NCBI GenBank assembly: GCA_021199655.1
Contig: JAJQHQ010000041.1
Location: 34,757 to 78,484, forward strand
Length of the DNA stretch: 43,728 nucleotides
Reading direction: 5' to 3'
Origin: Lachnospiraceae bacterium
GTDB taxonomy: Bacteria; Bacillota; Clostridia; Lachnospirales; Lachnospiraceae
The position numbers were made by a program, and so were the translations under genes. Every line of letters starts with the position of its first letter. The stretch's first letter is position 1. Under the pieces are notes generated by a model that ran no database searches, was not told where the DNA came from, and saw only the letters and a program-made list of their open reading frames with translations. This document shows positions 24,526 to 32,279 of this stretch, piece by piece.

Positions 24526-24825
24526 ATGTTTGAAGTGAATGGAATTTTATATGCCGGGACTTCTGAAAAACTGGTAAAAATTAAAGACGCCAAAGTAACT
24601 GGGAGGAAAATGCTGTTACTTACATTTTCATCTGGTGAAAAGCGCGTTTTTGATGCGGAAACATTAAAGGGCGAAGTTTTTCTTCCACTTGATGAGGAAC
24701 GTATATTTCGGAATTTTAAAATCGTACATGGTGTTGTCACATGGATGAATGAAGAAATTGACTGTGCACCGGAATATATGTACGAACACAGCTATGCTTA
24801 TGACAACTGGGAAAATGTGGTATAA
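24526..24825 (+). CDS. DUF2442 domain protein
   Basis: This 99-residue protein has the DUF2442 pattern (KIKDAKVTGRKMLLLTFSSGEKRVFDAETL and a late DCAPEYMYEHSYAYD). The family is small and often stands next to a DUF4160 gene; here only a remnant of that gene is left, at 24453. The G+C content is lower than its neighbours, in line with a mobile accessory gene. The function is unknown. Confidence 0.8.
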   Translation: MFEVNGILYAGTSEKLVKIKDAKVTGRKMLLLTFSSGEKRVFDAETLKGEVFLPLDEERIFRNFKIVHGVVTWMNEEIDCAPEYMYEHSYAYDNWENVV

Positions 24826-24844
24826 AGGTACAAGGGAGTCTATA

Positions 24845-25870
24845 ATGAAGAAAATTCTGACCGTAGCCATTCCGTGCTACAATTCTGAAGAATATATGGA
24901 GAAATGCATCAGGTCCATCCTTCCGGTGGGGGATGCGGTGGAGATTCTGATCGTCGACGACGGTTCGACAAAGGACCGGACGGGAGAGATTGCGGACGAG
25001 TACGCGGCGCGCTATCCGGATATCATCCGTGCGGTACACCAGGAAAACGGCGGACACGGCGAGGCGGTGAATGCCGGACTGCGCAACGCGACAGGCGTGT
25101 ATTACAAGGTCGTGGACAGCGACGACTGGGTGAATACGAAAGGTCTGAAAAAAATTGTGCAGACCATGCAGGATCTGGAAGAAAAGGGCGGCGTGGATAT
25201 GCTGCTCGCGAATTTTGTCTATGACAAGGTCGGAGCGAAGCACAAGAGACTGATGCGTTTTACAAAGGTGTTCCCGTGTGAGGAAATCTTTGAGTGGGAT
25301 GATATGAAGCATATGCCCATGACGCAGTACATCCTGATGCATAACATTTTCTACCGTACACAGATGCTGCGGGACTGCGGTACGGAGCTTCCAAAGCACA
25401 CGTTTTATGTGGACAATATTTTCGCGTTCCAGCCGCTGCCTCATGTGAAAAAGCTGTATTATATGGATGTGAACCTTTATCATTATTTTATCGGGCGTGA
25501 GGATCAGTCGGTCAATGAGAAGGTAATGATCGGGCGGATCGACCAGCAGATTCTGGTCAATCAGATCATGATCGACGTCATGGCGGCGGAGGATTTTACG
25601 ACGAAACCGGCAGAATTGAAAGATTATATGCTGAATTATCTGTCCAAGATCATGACGGTGACCTCAATTATGCTGATCTTATCCGGCACGGAGGAAGCGC
25701 TGGCGAAAAAAGAGGCCATCTGGGAGTATTTAAAAGAAAAGGATCCGGATGTGTACCGGACGCTTCGCCATGGCCTCCTCGGCATCGGGATGAACCTGCC
25801 GGGCAAAGCCGGCAGGAAAATATCCGTCTGGGGATATAAGGCGGCGCAAAAGCTTGTGGGATTCAATTAA
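24845..25870 (+). CDS. Family 2 glycosyltransferase
   Basis: This 341-residue enzyme of the GT-A fold transfers a sugar from a nucleotide-sugar donor to a cell-surface or exported glycan. Visible are the N-terminal TVAIPCYNSEEYMEKCIRSIL, VDDGSTKDRT, and the metal-binding DSDDW at about residue 95. There are no membrane segments. The start has AAGGGAG 7 nt upstream; the frame is open upstream but overlaps the DUF2442 gene. It is convergent with pyrI, with only 4 bp between. Donor and acceptor are not known. Confidence 0.88.
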   Translation: MKKILTVAIPCYNSEEYMEKCIRSILPVGDAVEILIVDDGSTKDRTGEIADEYAARYPDIIRAVHQENGGHGEAVNAGLRNATGVYYKVVDSDDWVNTKGLKKIVQTMQDLEEKGGVDMLLANFVYDKVGAKHKRLMRFTKVFPCEEIFEWDDMKHMPMTQYILMHNIFYRTQMLRDCGTELPKHTFYVDNIFAFQPLPHVKKLYYMDVNLYHYFIGREDQSVNEKVMIGRIDQQILVNQIMIDVMAAEDFTTKPAELKDYMLNYLSKIMTVTSIMLILSGTEEALAKKEAIWEYLKEKDPDVYRTLRHGLLGIGMNLPGKAGRKISVWGYKAAQKLVGFN

Positions 25871-25874
25871 ATGA

Positions 25875-26318
25875 TCAGCTGCGTTTTTTGCGTGACGTGC
25901 GGTATTTCTCTTCGCAGTACAGGCAGCGGTAGATTTCTTCTTCCGGATCGGCAAGGTAGAAGATGTGATCCAGCTCCTGTTCGATGGAAGTAATGCAGCG
26001 CGGGTTCCGGCATTTGATGATGTTGACCAGCCGCTGCGGCAGCTCCAGCTGCCTTTTCTCAACGATCTCACCATCGCGGATGATGTTGACGGTGATGGTG
26101 TGGTCGATGTAGCCGAGTACGTTAAGGTCGAGCTCGTCGATCGGGCATTCGACCTTGATGATGTCTTTTTTGCCCATTTTATTGCTGTGCGCGTTCTTGA
26201 TGATCGCGACGCAGCAGTCCATGCGGTCGAGCTTCAGGTAACGGTAGAGATCCATGCTTTTGCCGGCCTCGATATGATCGAGCACGACGCCTTCGTTCAG
26301 TCTTCCTACGTTTAACAT
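25875..26318 (-). CDS. pyrI: Aspartate carbamoyltransferase regulatory subunit PyrI
   Basis: PyrI binds nucleotides (CTP, ATP) and adjusts the activity of the PyrB catalytic trimers in the first committed step of pyrimidine synthesis. The 147-residue protein has the N-terminal allosteric domain ([10 protein letters not shown]) and the C-terminal zinc site with four cysteines (KCRNPRC, then YRCLYC). Its start overlaps the end of pyrB by 7 nt, so it is translationally coupled. Confidence 0.95.
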   Translation of the reverse strand: MLNVGRLNEGVVLDHIEAGKSMDLYRYLKLDRMDCCVAIIKNAHSNKMGKKDIIKVECPIDELDLNVLGYIDHTITVNIIRDGEIVEKRQLELPQRLVNIIKCRNPRCITSIEQELDHIFYLADPEEEIYRCLYCEEKYRTSRKKRS

Positions 26319-27232
26319 CCTTCCACCTCCAGTAATGTGAGAATCAGAGCCATGCGGACATATACGCCGTACTGGGCCTGTTTAAAGTAAACGGCACGTG
26401 GGTCGTCATCGACTTCGACAGAGATCTCGTTGACGCGCGGCAGCGGGTGCAGTACCAGCATGTCTTCTTTGGCGAGCTTCATCTTTTCCTTATCGAGGAT
26501 GTAGAAATCCTTCATGCGGATGTAATCTTCCTCGTTGAAGAAACGTTCTCTCTGGACGCGGGTCATATAGAGCAGATCCAGCTGCGGAATCGCGTCTTCC
26601 AGACGGACTTCTTCGCGGAAATCCTGATGGTTCTTTTTGAGGACGCCGTCGCGGATGTTGTCCGGCAGCCGCAGCTCCTCCGGGGAGATCAGGACGAAGC
26701 GGATATTCGGGTAGCGGATGAGCGCCTGGATCAGGGAGTGGACTGTACGTCCGAATTTCAGGTCGCCGCAGAGACCGATGGTGAAATTGTCAAGCCGCCC
26801 TTTCAGCGAGCGGATCGTCAGAAGGTCGGTCAGGGTCTGCGTCGGATGCTGGTGGCCGCCGTCTCCGGCGTTGATGATCGGGATGGATGATTTCATGGAA
26901 GCTACAAGCGGAGCGCCCTCTTTCGGATGGCGCATCGCGCAGATATCTGCGTAGCAGGAGATGACGCGGATCGTGTCGGACACGCTCTCCCCCTTGGCGG
27001 CGGAGCTGGAATCGGCCGAAGAAAAACCAAGTACGCTGCCGCCTAAATTTAACATTGCTGCTTCGAAACTTAAACGGGTTCTTGTACTTGGCTCATAAAA
27101 TAAAGTCGCTAATTTTTTGCCCTCACAGGAATGGGCGTATCGGGAAGGGTGGGCTTCAATGTCATTGGCAAGATCGAGAAGCCGGTCAAGCTCTTCCACG
27201 GATAAATCCAGCGGGCTCATCAGATGTTTCAT
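26312..27232 (-). CDS. pyrB: Aspartate carbamoyltransferase catalytic subunit PyrB
   Basis: PyrB joins carbamoyl phosphate and aspartate to carbamoyl aspartate in the cytoplasm. The 306-residue protein has the carbamoyl-phosphate motif STRTR (49-53), HPTQTLTDL, and the aspartate-binding [10 protein letters not shown] chose ATG 27232 because AGGAGG lies about 6 nt upstream and the protein then begins [10 protein letters not shown], as in other PyrB; the frame is open for 28 further codons. It is transcribed with pyrI from the promoter at 27325-27353. Confidence 0.96.
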   Translation of the reverse strand: MKHLMSPLDLSVEELDRLLDLANDIEAHPSRYAHSCEGKKLATLFYEPSTRTRLSFEAAMLNLGGSVLGFSSADSSSAAKGESVSDTIRVISCYADICAMRHPKEGAPLVASMKSSIPIINAGDGGHQHPTQTLTDLLTIRSLKGRLDNFTIGLCGDLKFGRTVHSLIQALIRYPNIRFVLISPEELRLPDNIRDGVLKKNHQDFREEVRLEDAIPQLDLLYMTRVQRERFFNEEDYIRMKDFYILDKEKMKLAKEDMLVLHPLPRVNEISVEVDDDPRAVYFKQAQYGVYVRMALILTLLEVEGC

Positions 27233-27324
27233 GGGATCCTCCTTTAAAATCTGTCCCGATTCTCGAAGAGAGTCCGGGACCTGTGTCGTATGCCTGAATA
27301 CAGATGTATGCTGCAATCTGAGCT

Positions 27325-27353
27325 ATCATACTCTATATCGGTCTGGATTTCAA
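27325..27353 (-). promoter_or_regulatory. Sigma-A promoter of pyrBI
   Basis: On the minus strand, TTGAAA (27353-27348) and TATGAT (27330-27325) with a 17-bp spacer. Confidence 0.8.
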
Positions 27354-27512
27354 GAACTTTTTGCTCTGGATCGCAGGGCTGTTTTACCTGCCGCCGAAGG
27401 AAATGATTTCGTTATTTTTCACGGCGAGCCTGACACTTGTTGTCAGGCTGCGCCAGAACATGTTTCGGATGTGTGATTTCCGCTGCCGGAGCAGGATTTT
27501 ACATGTTTCAGA

Positions 27513-27541
27513 TTGACTTCCGTGCTCTTTTTCGGTATGAT
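27513..27541 (+). promoter_or_regulatory. Sigma-A promoter of the RelA/SpoT-domain gene
   Basis: TTGACT (27513-27518) and TATGAT (27536-27541) with a 17-bp spacer. The leader would be about 125 nt. Confidence 0.75.
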
Positions 27542-27672
27542 AGGAAAAAAGCTGGCAAGGCGGTCTGGCCTATCGTGAAACGGATGCGACAGAGTCGTTT
27601 GCCTGCTTTTCTTTGCGCGCAGGCCAGGAAGCCTGAATGTGTGCATGGTGAATATTGGGTGGTGTTTGAGCA

Positions 27673-29688
27673 ATGAATGAAATAAAAAGAACGATTTATA
27701 CAAAAGAAGAACTTTCGGAACGGGTGAAGATTTCCCCGATGGTAGAGTCGGATCTTAAAAGGATCATTACGGATCGGATGGAGCAGTGCGGTCTGTATTT
27801 TCGTGTGTTTTCCCGCGTCAAGACGGCGGCTTCCATGGCGCGCAAGTTTGAGCAGAAGGCCTATGGCGGGGAGCACAAGCTGCAGGATCTGGTCGGTGTG
27901 CGGATCAATCTTTACTTTGACGACGATGTGGAGATCTGCCGCCATGTGATGGAGCAGACCTTCGAGGTGCTGGAATGGTCGACATCGGAGCGCAGCGATG
28001 ATGAGTTCAAGCCGACCAAGCTGAACGGCGTGTTCCGGCTGCCGGAATATTTAAAGGATGAGATCTCGGCGGACACCTGGGAGATGTGCATTGACGATAC
28101 GTTTGAGATTCAGATCAAAACGATGTTTTTTGAGGGCTGGCATGAGATCGAGCATGACATGCGTTATAAGGGCGAGGAGCTCTGGAACAGCTATCCGGGC
28201 TTTTCCCGCTACCTGAACAGTATTCTGGCGACACTGGAGCTCTGCGACAAGTCGATGGTGACGCTGTTTGAAGATCTTGGTCATACTCTTTACAAGGCCG
28301 GGCGCTGGAGCGACATGATCAAGAGCCATTTCCGGGTCAAGATGAGCGACGTTTCGCTGTACCCGGAGCTGGAAGAGCTGCTGAACAAAGATCTGGAGAA
28401 TGTGGAGAATCTGGCCAAGGCGATCTATAAGACCCCGCGCGTCGTGCTGGTCGACCAGCTTTTAAAGCGCAGCCGCCGCGTGCCGATCAATGTCAATACG
28501 ATCATCGCGCTCCTCAATGAAGGTGTGTTTCACGACAGCCGCCTGACGACGATTTTCCGCAAGCATGACGTCTATAATGACGGCCGGGAGGAAAGCCTTG
28601 CGGAATCCCGCCACTACGAACTGCGGACGCTCACCAGGCAGACCGCGTTTCAGATGTGTACGGAAGTGGACGGCAGCCGCATGAAAGGAACGGGGGCGGC
28701 AGCACAGAAGGCAGATGGAGGCGCCAAGAGCGGCGCTGTGGAAAATAATCAGGAGTATCCGACAGCGGATGAGATTTTCTGTGCCTGTACGCAGCAGATC
28801 TACGACTGGATCGTGAAAAAATACGGCCAGCTGTTTAAGGATATGCCGGCGCAGCCAACGACCTATCACGCGGATATTCTGGCGTATCATGTGGCGGTGA
28901 ATCTGGACTATGAGAAGAGCCGGATGAATATGCATGTGCGGCATATGGATCCGGAGGTGGCCGGCCGTATCTGGTATTCAGAGGCAAGCCTTACGATAAA
29001 TGAAGCCGGTAAGGTCTGGCTGTGTGTTTCGAACGGCTATGCCGAGGCTAAAAAAGACGACCGTCCGGAGAAGGACGGCGCGGGGATATTTTTCAGCTAT
29101 CCCGGTTATTATAAAACGATTGTGGATACGATCGGCATTTTCAACAGCCTGCCCTGCTCGAACCGCAGGCGGATCATCCGCGAGGAAGCTCTTCCCGGAC
29201 TGGAAGAGGCACTGCAGGACCGCAGCCGTAATTTTCCGATCGTCATCATCATTTCCGAGGAGGACGAGGACGGCATGATGGATGAGGACTGGCTCGGTCA
29301 GTTCCGGGTATCGGATTTTACCCGGACCGTCTGCCGCTACGCGCATGTCCTGACCTGTTATGAGGAGGTCGGGAAAAAGCTGCTGGAGCATCTTCAGAAA
29401 AAGAATATTTTCACTCCGGCGGATAATATGACGCTTGACGCGGCATATTTCCCGCGGCTGTATATCTTCTGGCCGGAGGGCAATGTGGACGATTTCGGAC
29501 CGGAGGATGTGGAGAACTGCAGCTTCGGCCGCCATCTGGAAGCGCGCTCGGATGCACGCACCTATGACATTGTCCGCGGCGGGCAGGCGCTTTATCACAA
29601 GGTCGTGACGGATCTGCGGGACTGGAATGTTTCCGCAAATATGTGGGATGGATTCCAACTCGAGATTATGACGGAAATTCCAACGTGA
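27673..29688 (+). CDS. RelA/SpoT-domain protein with large C-terminal extension of unknown function
   Basis: The first 210 or so residues form a RelA/SpoT nucleotide-synthetase domain: RVKTAASMARK (Arg48, Lys50, Ser54, Lys58), QDLVGVRI (Asp72, Arg77), and EIQIKT...WHEIEHDMRYK (Glu145, Glu160, Lys166). Such domains transfer pyrophosphate from ATP to GTP/GDP or, in toxic members, to other acceptors. The G-loop, normally NGYRSxH with a Tyr stacking on the guanine, reads NGVFRLP, so the acceptor may differ. No HD hydrolase, TGS or ACT domain is seen. Residues 215-671 match no domain I recognise; residues 335-363 are low complexity. It has its own promoter and a weak ribosome binding site (GGTGG). 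It could be a stress alarmone enzyme or a toxSAS-like effector; both are inference. Confidence 0.75.
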   Translation: MNEIKRTIYTKEELSERVKISPMVESDLKRIITDRMEQCGLYFRVFSRVKTAASMARKFEQKAYGGEHKLQDLVGVRINLYFDDDVEICRHVMEQTFEVLEWSTSERSDDEFKPTKLNGVFRLPEYLKDEISADTWEMCIDDTFEIQIKTMFFEGWHEIEHDMRYKGEELWNSYPGFSRYLNSILATLELCDKSMVTLFEDLGHTLYKAGRWSDMIKSHFRVKMSDVSLYPELEELLNKDLENVENLAKAIYKTPRVVLVDQLLKRSRRVPINVNTIIALLNEGVFHDSRLTTIFRKHDVYNDGREESLAESRHYELRTLTRQTAFQMCTEVDGSRMKGTGAAAQKADGGAKSGAVENNQEYPTADEIFCACTQQIYDWIVKKYGQLFKDMPAQPTTYHADILAYHVAVNLDYEKSRMNMHVRHMDPEVAGRIWYSEASLTINEAGKVWLCVSNGYAEAKKDDRPEKDGAGIFFSYPGYYKTIVDTIGIFNSLPCSNRRRIIREEALPGLEEALQDRSRNFPIVIIISEEDEDGMMDEDWLGQFRVSDFTRTVCRYAHVLTCYEEVGKKLLEHLQKKNIFTPADNMTLDAAYFPRLYIFWPEGNVDDFGPEDVENCSFGRHLEARSDARTYDIVRGGQALYHKVVTDLRDWNVSANMWDGFQLEIMTEIPT

Positions 29689-29724
29689 TGCTCTTTGACT
29701 TTTGCGTGACGTTGTAAATATATG

Positions 29725-29750
29725 GTAACTGTGAAGATACGGAACAGTTA
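29725..29750 (+). repeat. 5'-leader palindrome, copy 4 (upstream of prfC)
   Basis: It begins GTAACTGTGA and ends GAACAGTTA, in the direction of prfC. It ends 39 nt before the TTG start. It also lies 37 bp after the stop of the upstream gene. Confidence 0.85.
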
Positions 29751-29789
29751 TCACCTGTGAAAGATAAGGAAAGTCGAGGAGGATTTATT

Positions 29790-31376
29790 TTGAGCACGAT
29801 TACAGATGAAATAACGAAACGGCGCACGTTCGCCATTATTTCCCACCCGGATGCGGGCAAGACGACCCTGACGGAGAAGTTTCTTCTCTACGGCGGAGCG
29901 ATCAACCTGGCCGGTTCGGTGAAGGGAAAAGCGACCATGCGCCATGCGGTCTCCGACTGGATGGAGATTGAAAAAGAGAGAGGAATCTCGGTGACTTCAT
30001 CGGTGCTGCAGTTCAACTACGGCGGCTACTGCATCAACATTCTGGATACGCCGGGACATCAGGACTTCTCGGAGGATACGTACCGTACGCTGATGGCGGC
30101 GGATTCGGCGGTGATGGTCATCGACGCATCCAAAGGCGTGGAGGCGCAGACAAGGAAGCTGTTTAAAGTCTGCGTGATGCGGCACATTCCGATTTTTACG
30201 TTTATTAATAAGCTCGACCGCGACGCGAACGATACATTTGAGCTGCTGGATGAGATTGAAAAAGAGCTGGGCATTGCGACCTGCCCGATCAACTGGCCGA
30301 TCGGCTCCGGCAAGAATTTCAAGGGCGTGTATGAGCGCGAGAGTCGTCAGGTGCTGACCTTTACAGATACGCAGAAGGGCACTAAGATGGGTGTCGAGAC
30401 CCGGATCGACGTGGACTCGCCCGAATTGGAGGAGTTCATCGGCACGGAGAACAAGGAGCAGCTGCTGGAAGAGATTGAACTGCTGGACGGCGCTTCCGCG
30501 GAGTTTGACCAGGAAAAGGTCAGCGCGGGCGAGCTTTCGCCGGTGTTTTTCGGCTCGGCTTTGACGAATTTCGGCGTCGAGGTCTTTTTGCAGCATTTCC
30601 TGAAAATGACGACTCCGCCTCTGCCGAGAAAAGCAGACTGCGGCATCATCGACCCGATGACAGAGGACTTTTCCGCCTTTGTCTTTAAGATACAGGCAAA
30701 TATGAACCGTGCGCACCGCGACCGTGTCGCGTTCATGCGCATCTGCTCCGGCAGGTTTGACGCGGGGATGGAGGTCTACCATGTGCAGGGAGACCGCACA
30801 CAGCGTCTTTCCCAGCCGCAGCAGATGATGGCGCAGGAGCGCCATGTCGTGCAGGAGGCTTACGCCGGGGATATCATCGGCGTCTTCGATCCGGGCATTT
30901 TCTCTATCGGCGATACGATCTGCATGCCGGGCAAAAAGTTTGCCTACGAGGGTATTCCGACCTTCGCGCCGGAGCACTTCGCACGCGTACGGCAGATTGA
31001 CACGATGAAGCGCAAGCAGTTCGTCAAGGGCATCACCCAGATCGCCCAGGAGGGCGCAATCCAGATTTTTCAGGAGTTCAACACCGGCATGGAAGAGATC
31101 ATCGTCGGCGTGGTCGGCGTCCTGCAGTTTGACGTCCTGAAATACCGCCTGGAGAATGAATATAATGTAGAGATTCGTCTGGATATGCTGCCTTACGAGT
31201 ACATTCGCTGGATTGAGAACGAGGAGATCGATCTCGAACATCTTGTCGGCACTTCGGATATGAAGAAGATCCGCGACCTCAAGGGCCGTCCGCTGCTGCT
31301 GTTTGTCAACAGCTGGTCGGTCGGCATGGTGCTGGAACGCAATGAAGGGCTGAGACTTGCGGAATTTGGGCGTTAG
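29790..31376 (+). CDS. prfC: Peptide chain release factor 3
   Basis: RF3 is a translational GTPase that removes RF1 or RF2 from the ribosome after peptide release. The G motifs are intact: AIISHPDAGKTTLTEK, DTPGHQDFSEDTYR, INKLDRD. With the TTG start at 29790 the protein has 528 residues, the same as typical RF3, and begins STITDEITKRRTFAI; AGGAGG lies 7 nt upstream. A longer GTG frame starts at 29757 but would place the ribosome binding site inside the gene. The leader carries the conserved palindrome at 29725-29750, and the stop codon overlaps the first base of structured element 2. Confidence 0.95.
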   Translation: MSTITDEITKRRTFAIISHPDAGKTTLTEKFLLYGGAINLAGSVKGKATMRHAVSDWMEIEKERGISVTSSVLQFNYGGYCINILDTPGHQDFSEDTYRTLMAADSAVMVIDASKGVEAQTRKLFKVCVMRHIPIFTFINKLDRDANDTFELLDEIEKELGIATCPINWPIGSGKNFKGVYERESRQVLTFTDTQKGTKMGVETRIDVDSPELEEFIGTENKEQLLEEIELLDGASAEFDQEKVSAGELSPVFFGSALTNFGVEVFLQHFLKMTTPPLPRKADCGIIDPMTEDFSAFVFKIQANMNRAHRDRVAFMRICSGRFDAGMEVYHVQGDRTQRLSQPQQMMAQERHVVQEAYAGDIIGVFDPGIFSIGDTICMPGKKFAYEGIPTFAPEHFARVRQIDTMKRKQFVKGITQIAQEGAIQIFQEFNTGMEEIIVGVVGVLQFDVLKYRLENEYNVEIRLDMLPYEYIRWIENEEIDLEHLVGTSDMKKIRDLKGRPLLLFVNSWSVGMVLERNEGLRLAEFGR

Positions 31377-31545
31377 CGTTCTGCCGTGCCAAAAGCATCC
31401 TCGAAGACCGTGCAGGCTTGCCTGCAAAGGTCTGGGAGGATGCTTTGAAGAACGGGCAGAATGCCCGTTCAGCCACAGTCATATGATGCGAAGCAGCATA
31501 TAGCCTGCGAAGCAGGTGGGCTGTGGCATGGGCACGGCAGAACGC
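31376..31545 (+). ncRNA. Structured element 2: closed four-branch structure after prfC
   Basis: A perfect 15-bp inverted repeat (31376-31390 with 31531-31545) closes the element. Inside are an interrupted hairpin (31392-31402 with 31436-31446; 31405-31409 with 31429-31433; 31411-31416 with 31421-31426, loop CTTG), a short hairpin (AACGGGC 31451-31457 with GCCCGTT 31463-31469), and a three-way junction: P1 31472-31480 with 31519-31527; P2 ATATG/CATAT with A-G mismatch and loop GAA; P3 CCTGC/GCAGG with loop GAA. The plan, the joining lengths and the bulges match element 1 (1-223), while stem bases differ in a compensatory way. Its first hairpin could end prfC transcription, but the conserved fold points to a further role. 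Confidence 0.65.
31386..31414. repeat. 29-bp direct repeat, left copy
   Basis: It begins GTGCCAAAAGCATCC and is identical to 31554-31582, exactly 168 bp away. It comprises the end of the outer stem and the 5' half of the first hairpin of structured element 2. Confidence 0.9.
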
Positions 31546-31553
31546 GTAAACAT

Positions 31554-31582
31554 GTGCCAAAAGCATCCTCGAAGACCGTGCA
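31554..31582. repeat. 29-bp direct repeat, right copy (truncated element)
   Basis: It is identical to 31386-31414 but cut off before the 3' half of the hairpin. It appears to be the start of a second element copy that was truncated. Confidence 0.9.
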
Positions 31583-31603
31583 AAATTGAAATAAAGTGTG
31601 GCA

Positions 31604-31627
31604 GCCGCTGCCTGTTTATGCTATACT
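31604..31627 (+). promoter_or_regulatory. Extended -10 promoter of the Uma2-family gene
   Basis: TGCTATACT (-10 at 31622-31627 with the TGN extension) lies 30 nt before the start codon. The -35 region (TGGCAG near 31599) is weak. Confidence 0.5.
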
Positions 31628-31656
31628 GGCGATATATGGGAAATGGGGGTGTAACA

Positions 31657-32196
31657 ATGCCATTAGCGAAAGAAAAAGCATATACTGTACAGGATATCTA
31701 TGATTTACCAGACGGAGAGAGGGCGGAACTGCTTGACGGACGAATTTACTATATGTCACCGCCGACCCACAGCCACCAACGTTTTGTTTTTAATCTGGCG
31801 CGAAGAATTGCGGATTATATAGACGCAAAAAAAGGAGACTGTGAAGTCAACATTGCACCTCACGCTGTTTTTTTGAACGCTGATGATTCCAACTATGTCG
31901 AGCCGGATGTATTTGTTACCTGTGATAAGAACAAGTTTGAGGAGAAGGGCTGTATTGGAGCGCCGGACTGGATCATTGAAATTGTTTCTCCTGGCAGCAA
32001 ATTTATGGATTATTACAGGAAAGCAAATAAATACCAGCTGGCCGGTGTCCGTGAATATTGGATTGTTGATTATAAGAGGAACTTCATCACGGTTCATAGT
32101 TTTGAGAACGAAACGACGGAAACATATACATTGTCAGACAGGATACCGGTTGGAATTTACAATGGAGACTTGCAGATAGACTTTGCAGAATTATAG
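31657..32196 (+). CDS. Uma2-family PD-(D/E)XK nuclease-fold protein
   Basis: This 179-residue protein fits the Uma2/DUF820 family, which has a restriction-endonuclease-like fold; the biological role is unknown, though the family is very abundant in cyanobacteria and some Firmicutes. Visible motifs: ERAELLDGRIYYMSPPTHSHQ at the N-terminus, YVEPDVFVTCD (Asp), and PDWIIEIVSPGS followed by K (catalytic D...E-x-K-like set), then YQLAGVREYWIVD. The start at 31657 has GGGGGT 5-6 nt upstream. It is a lone accessory gene between prfC and the housekeeping block, with lower G+C than its neighbours. Confidence 0.85.
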   Translation: MPLAKEKAYTVQDIYDLPDGERAELLDGRIYYMSPPTHSHQRFVFNLARRIADYIDAKKGDCEVNIAPHAVFLNADDSNYVEPDVFVTCDKNKFEEKGCIGAPDWIIEIVSPGSKFMDYYRKANKYQLAGVREYWIVDYKRNFITVHSFENETTETYTLSDRIPVGIYNGDLQIDFAEL

Positions 32197-32279
32197 TGAG
32201 GGATATGCCCTGTAAGGGGTATGTCTTCTCGACACGGCTTACGTTGTTAACTATATTTAATAAGAAATGGAGGTACCCT

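Larger units (their letters stand above)
27233..27672. other. Divergent regulatory region between pyrBI and the RelA-like gene
   Basis: This 440-bp region holds two good outward promoters (27325-27353 minus, 27513-27541 plus) and a 9-bp hairpin, AGCCTGACA (27425-27433) with TGTCAGGCT (27439-27447). No gene is supported. I see no clear pyrimidine-responsive attenuator in the roughly 85-nt pyrB leader. Confidence 0.6.

Noticed and set aside
27361-27512. Pyrimidine-responsive PyrR attenuator upstream of pyrB
   Set aside because: I could not find the PyrR-binding consensus or an antiterminator/terminator pair in the short pyrB leader; the hairpin at 27425-27447 lies upstream of the promoter.
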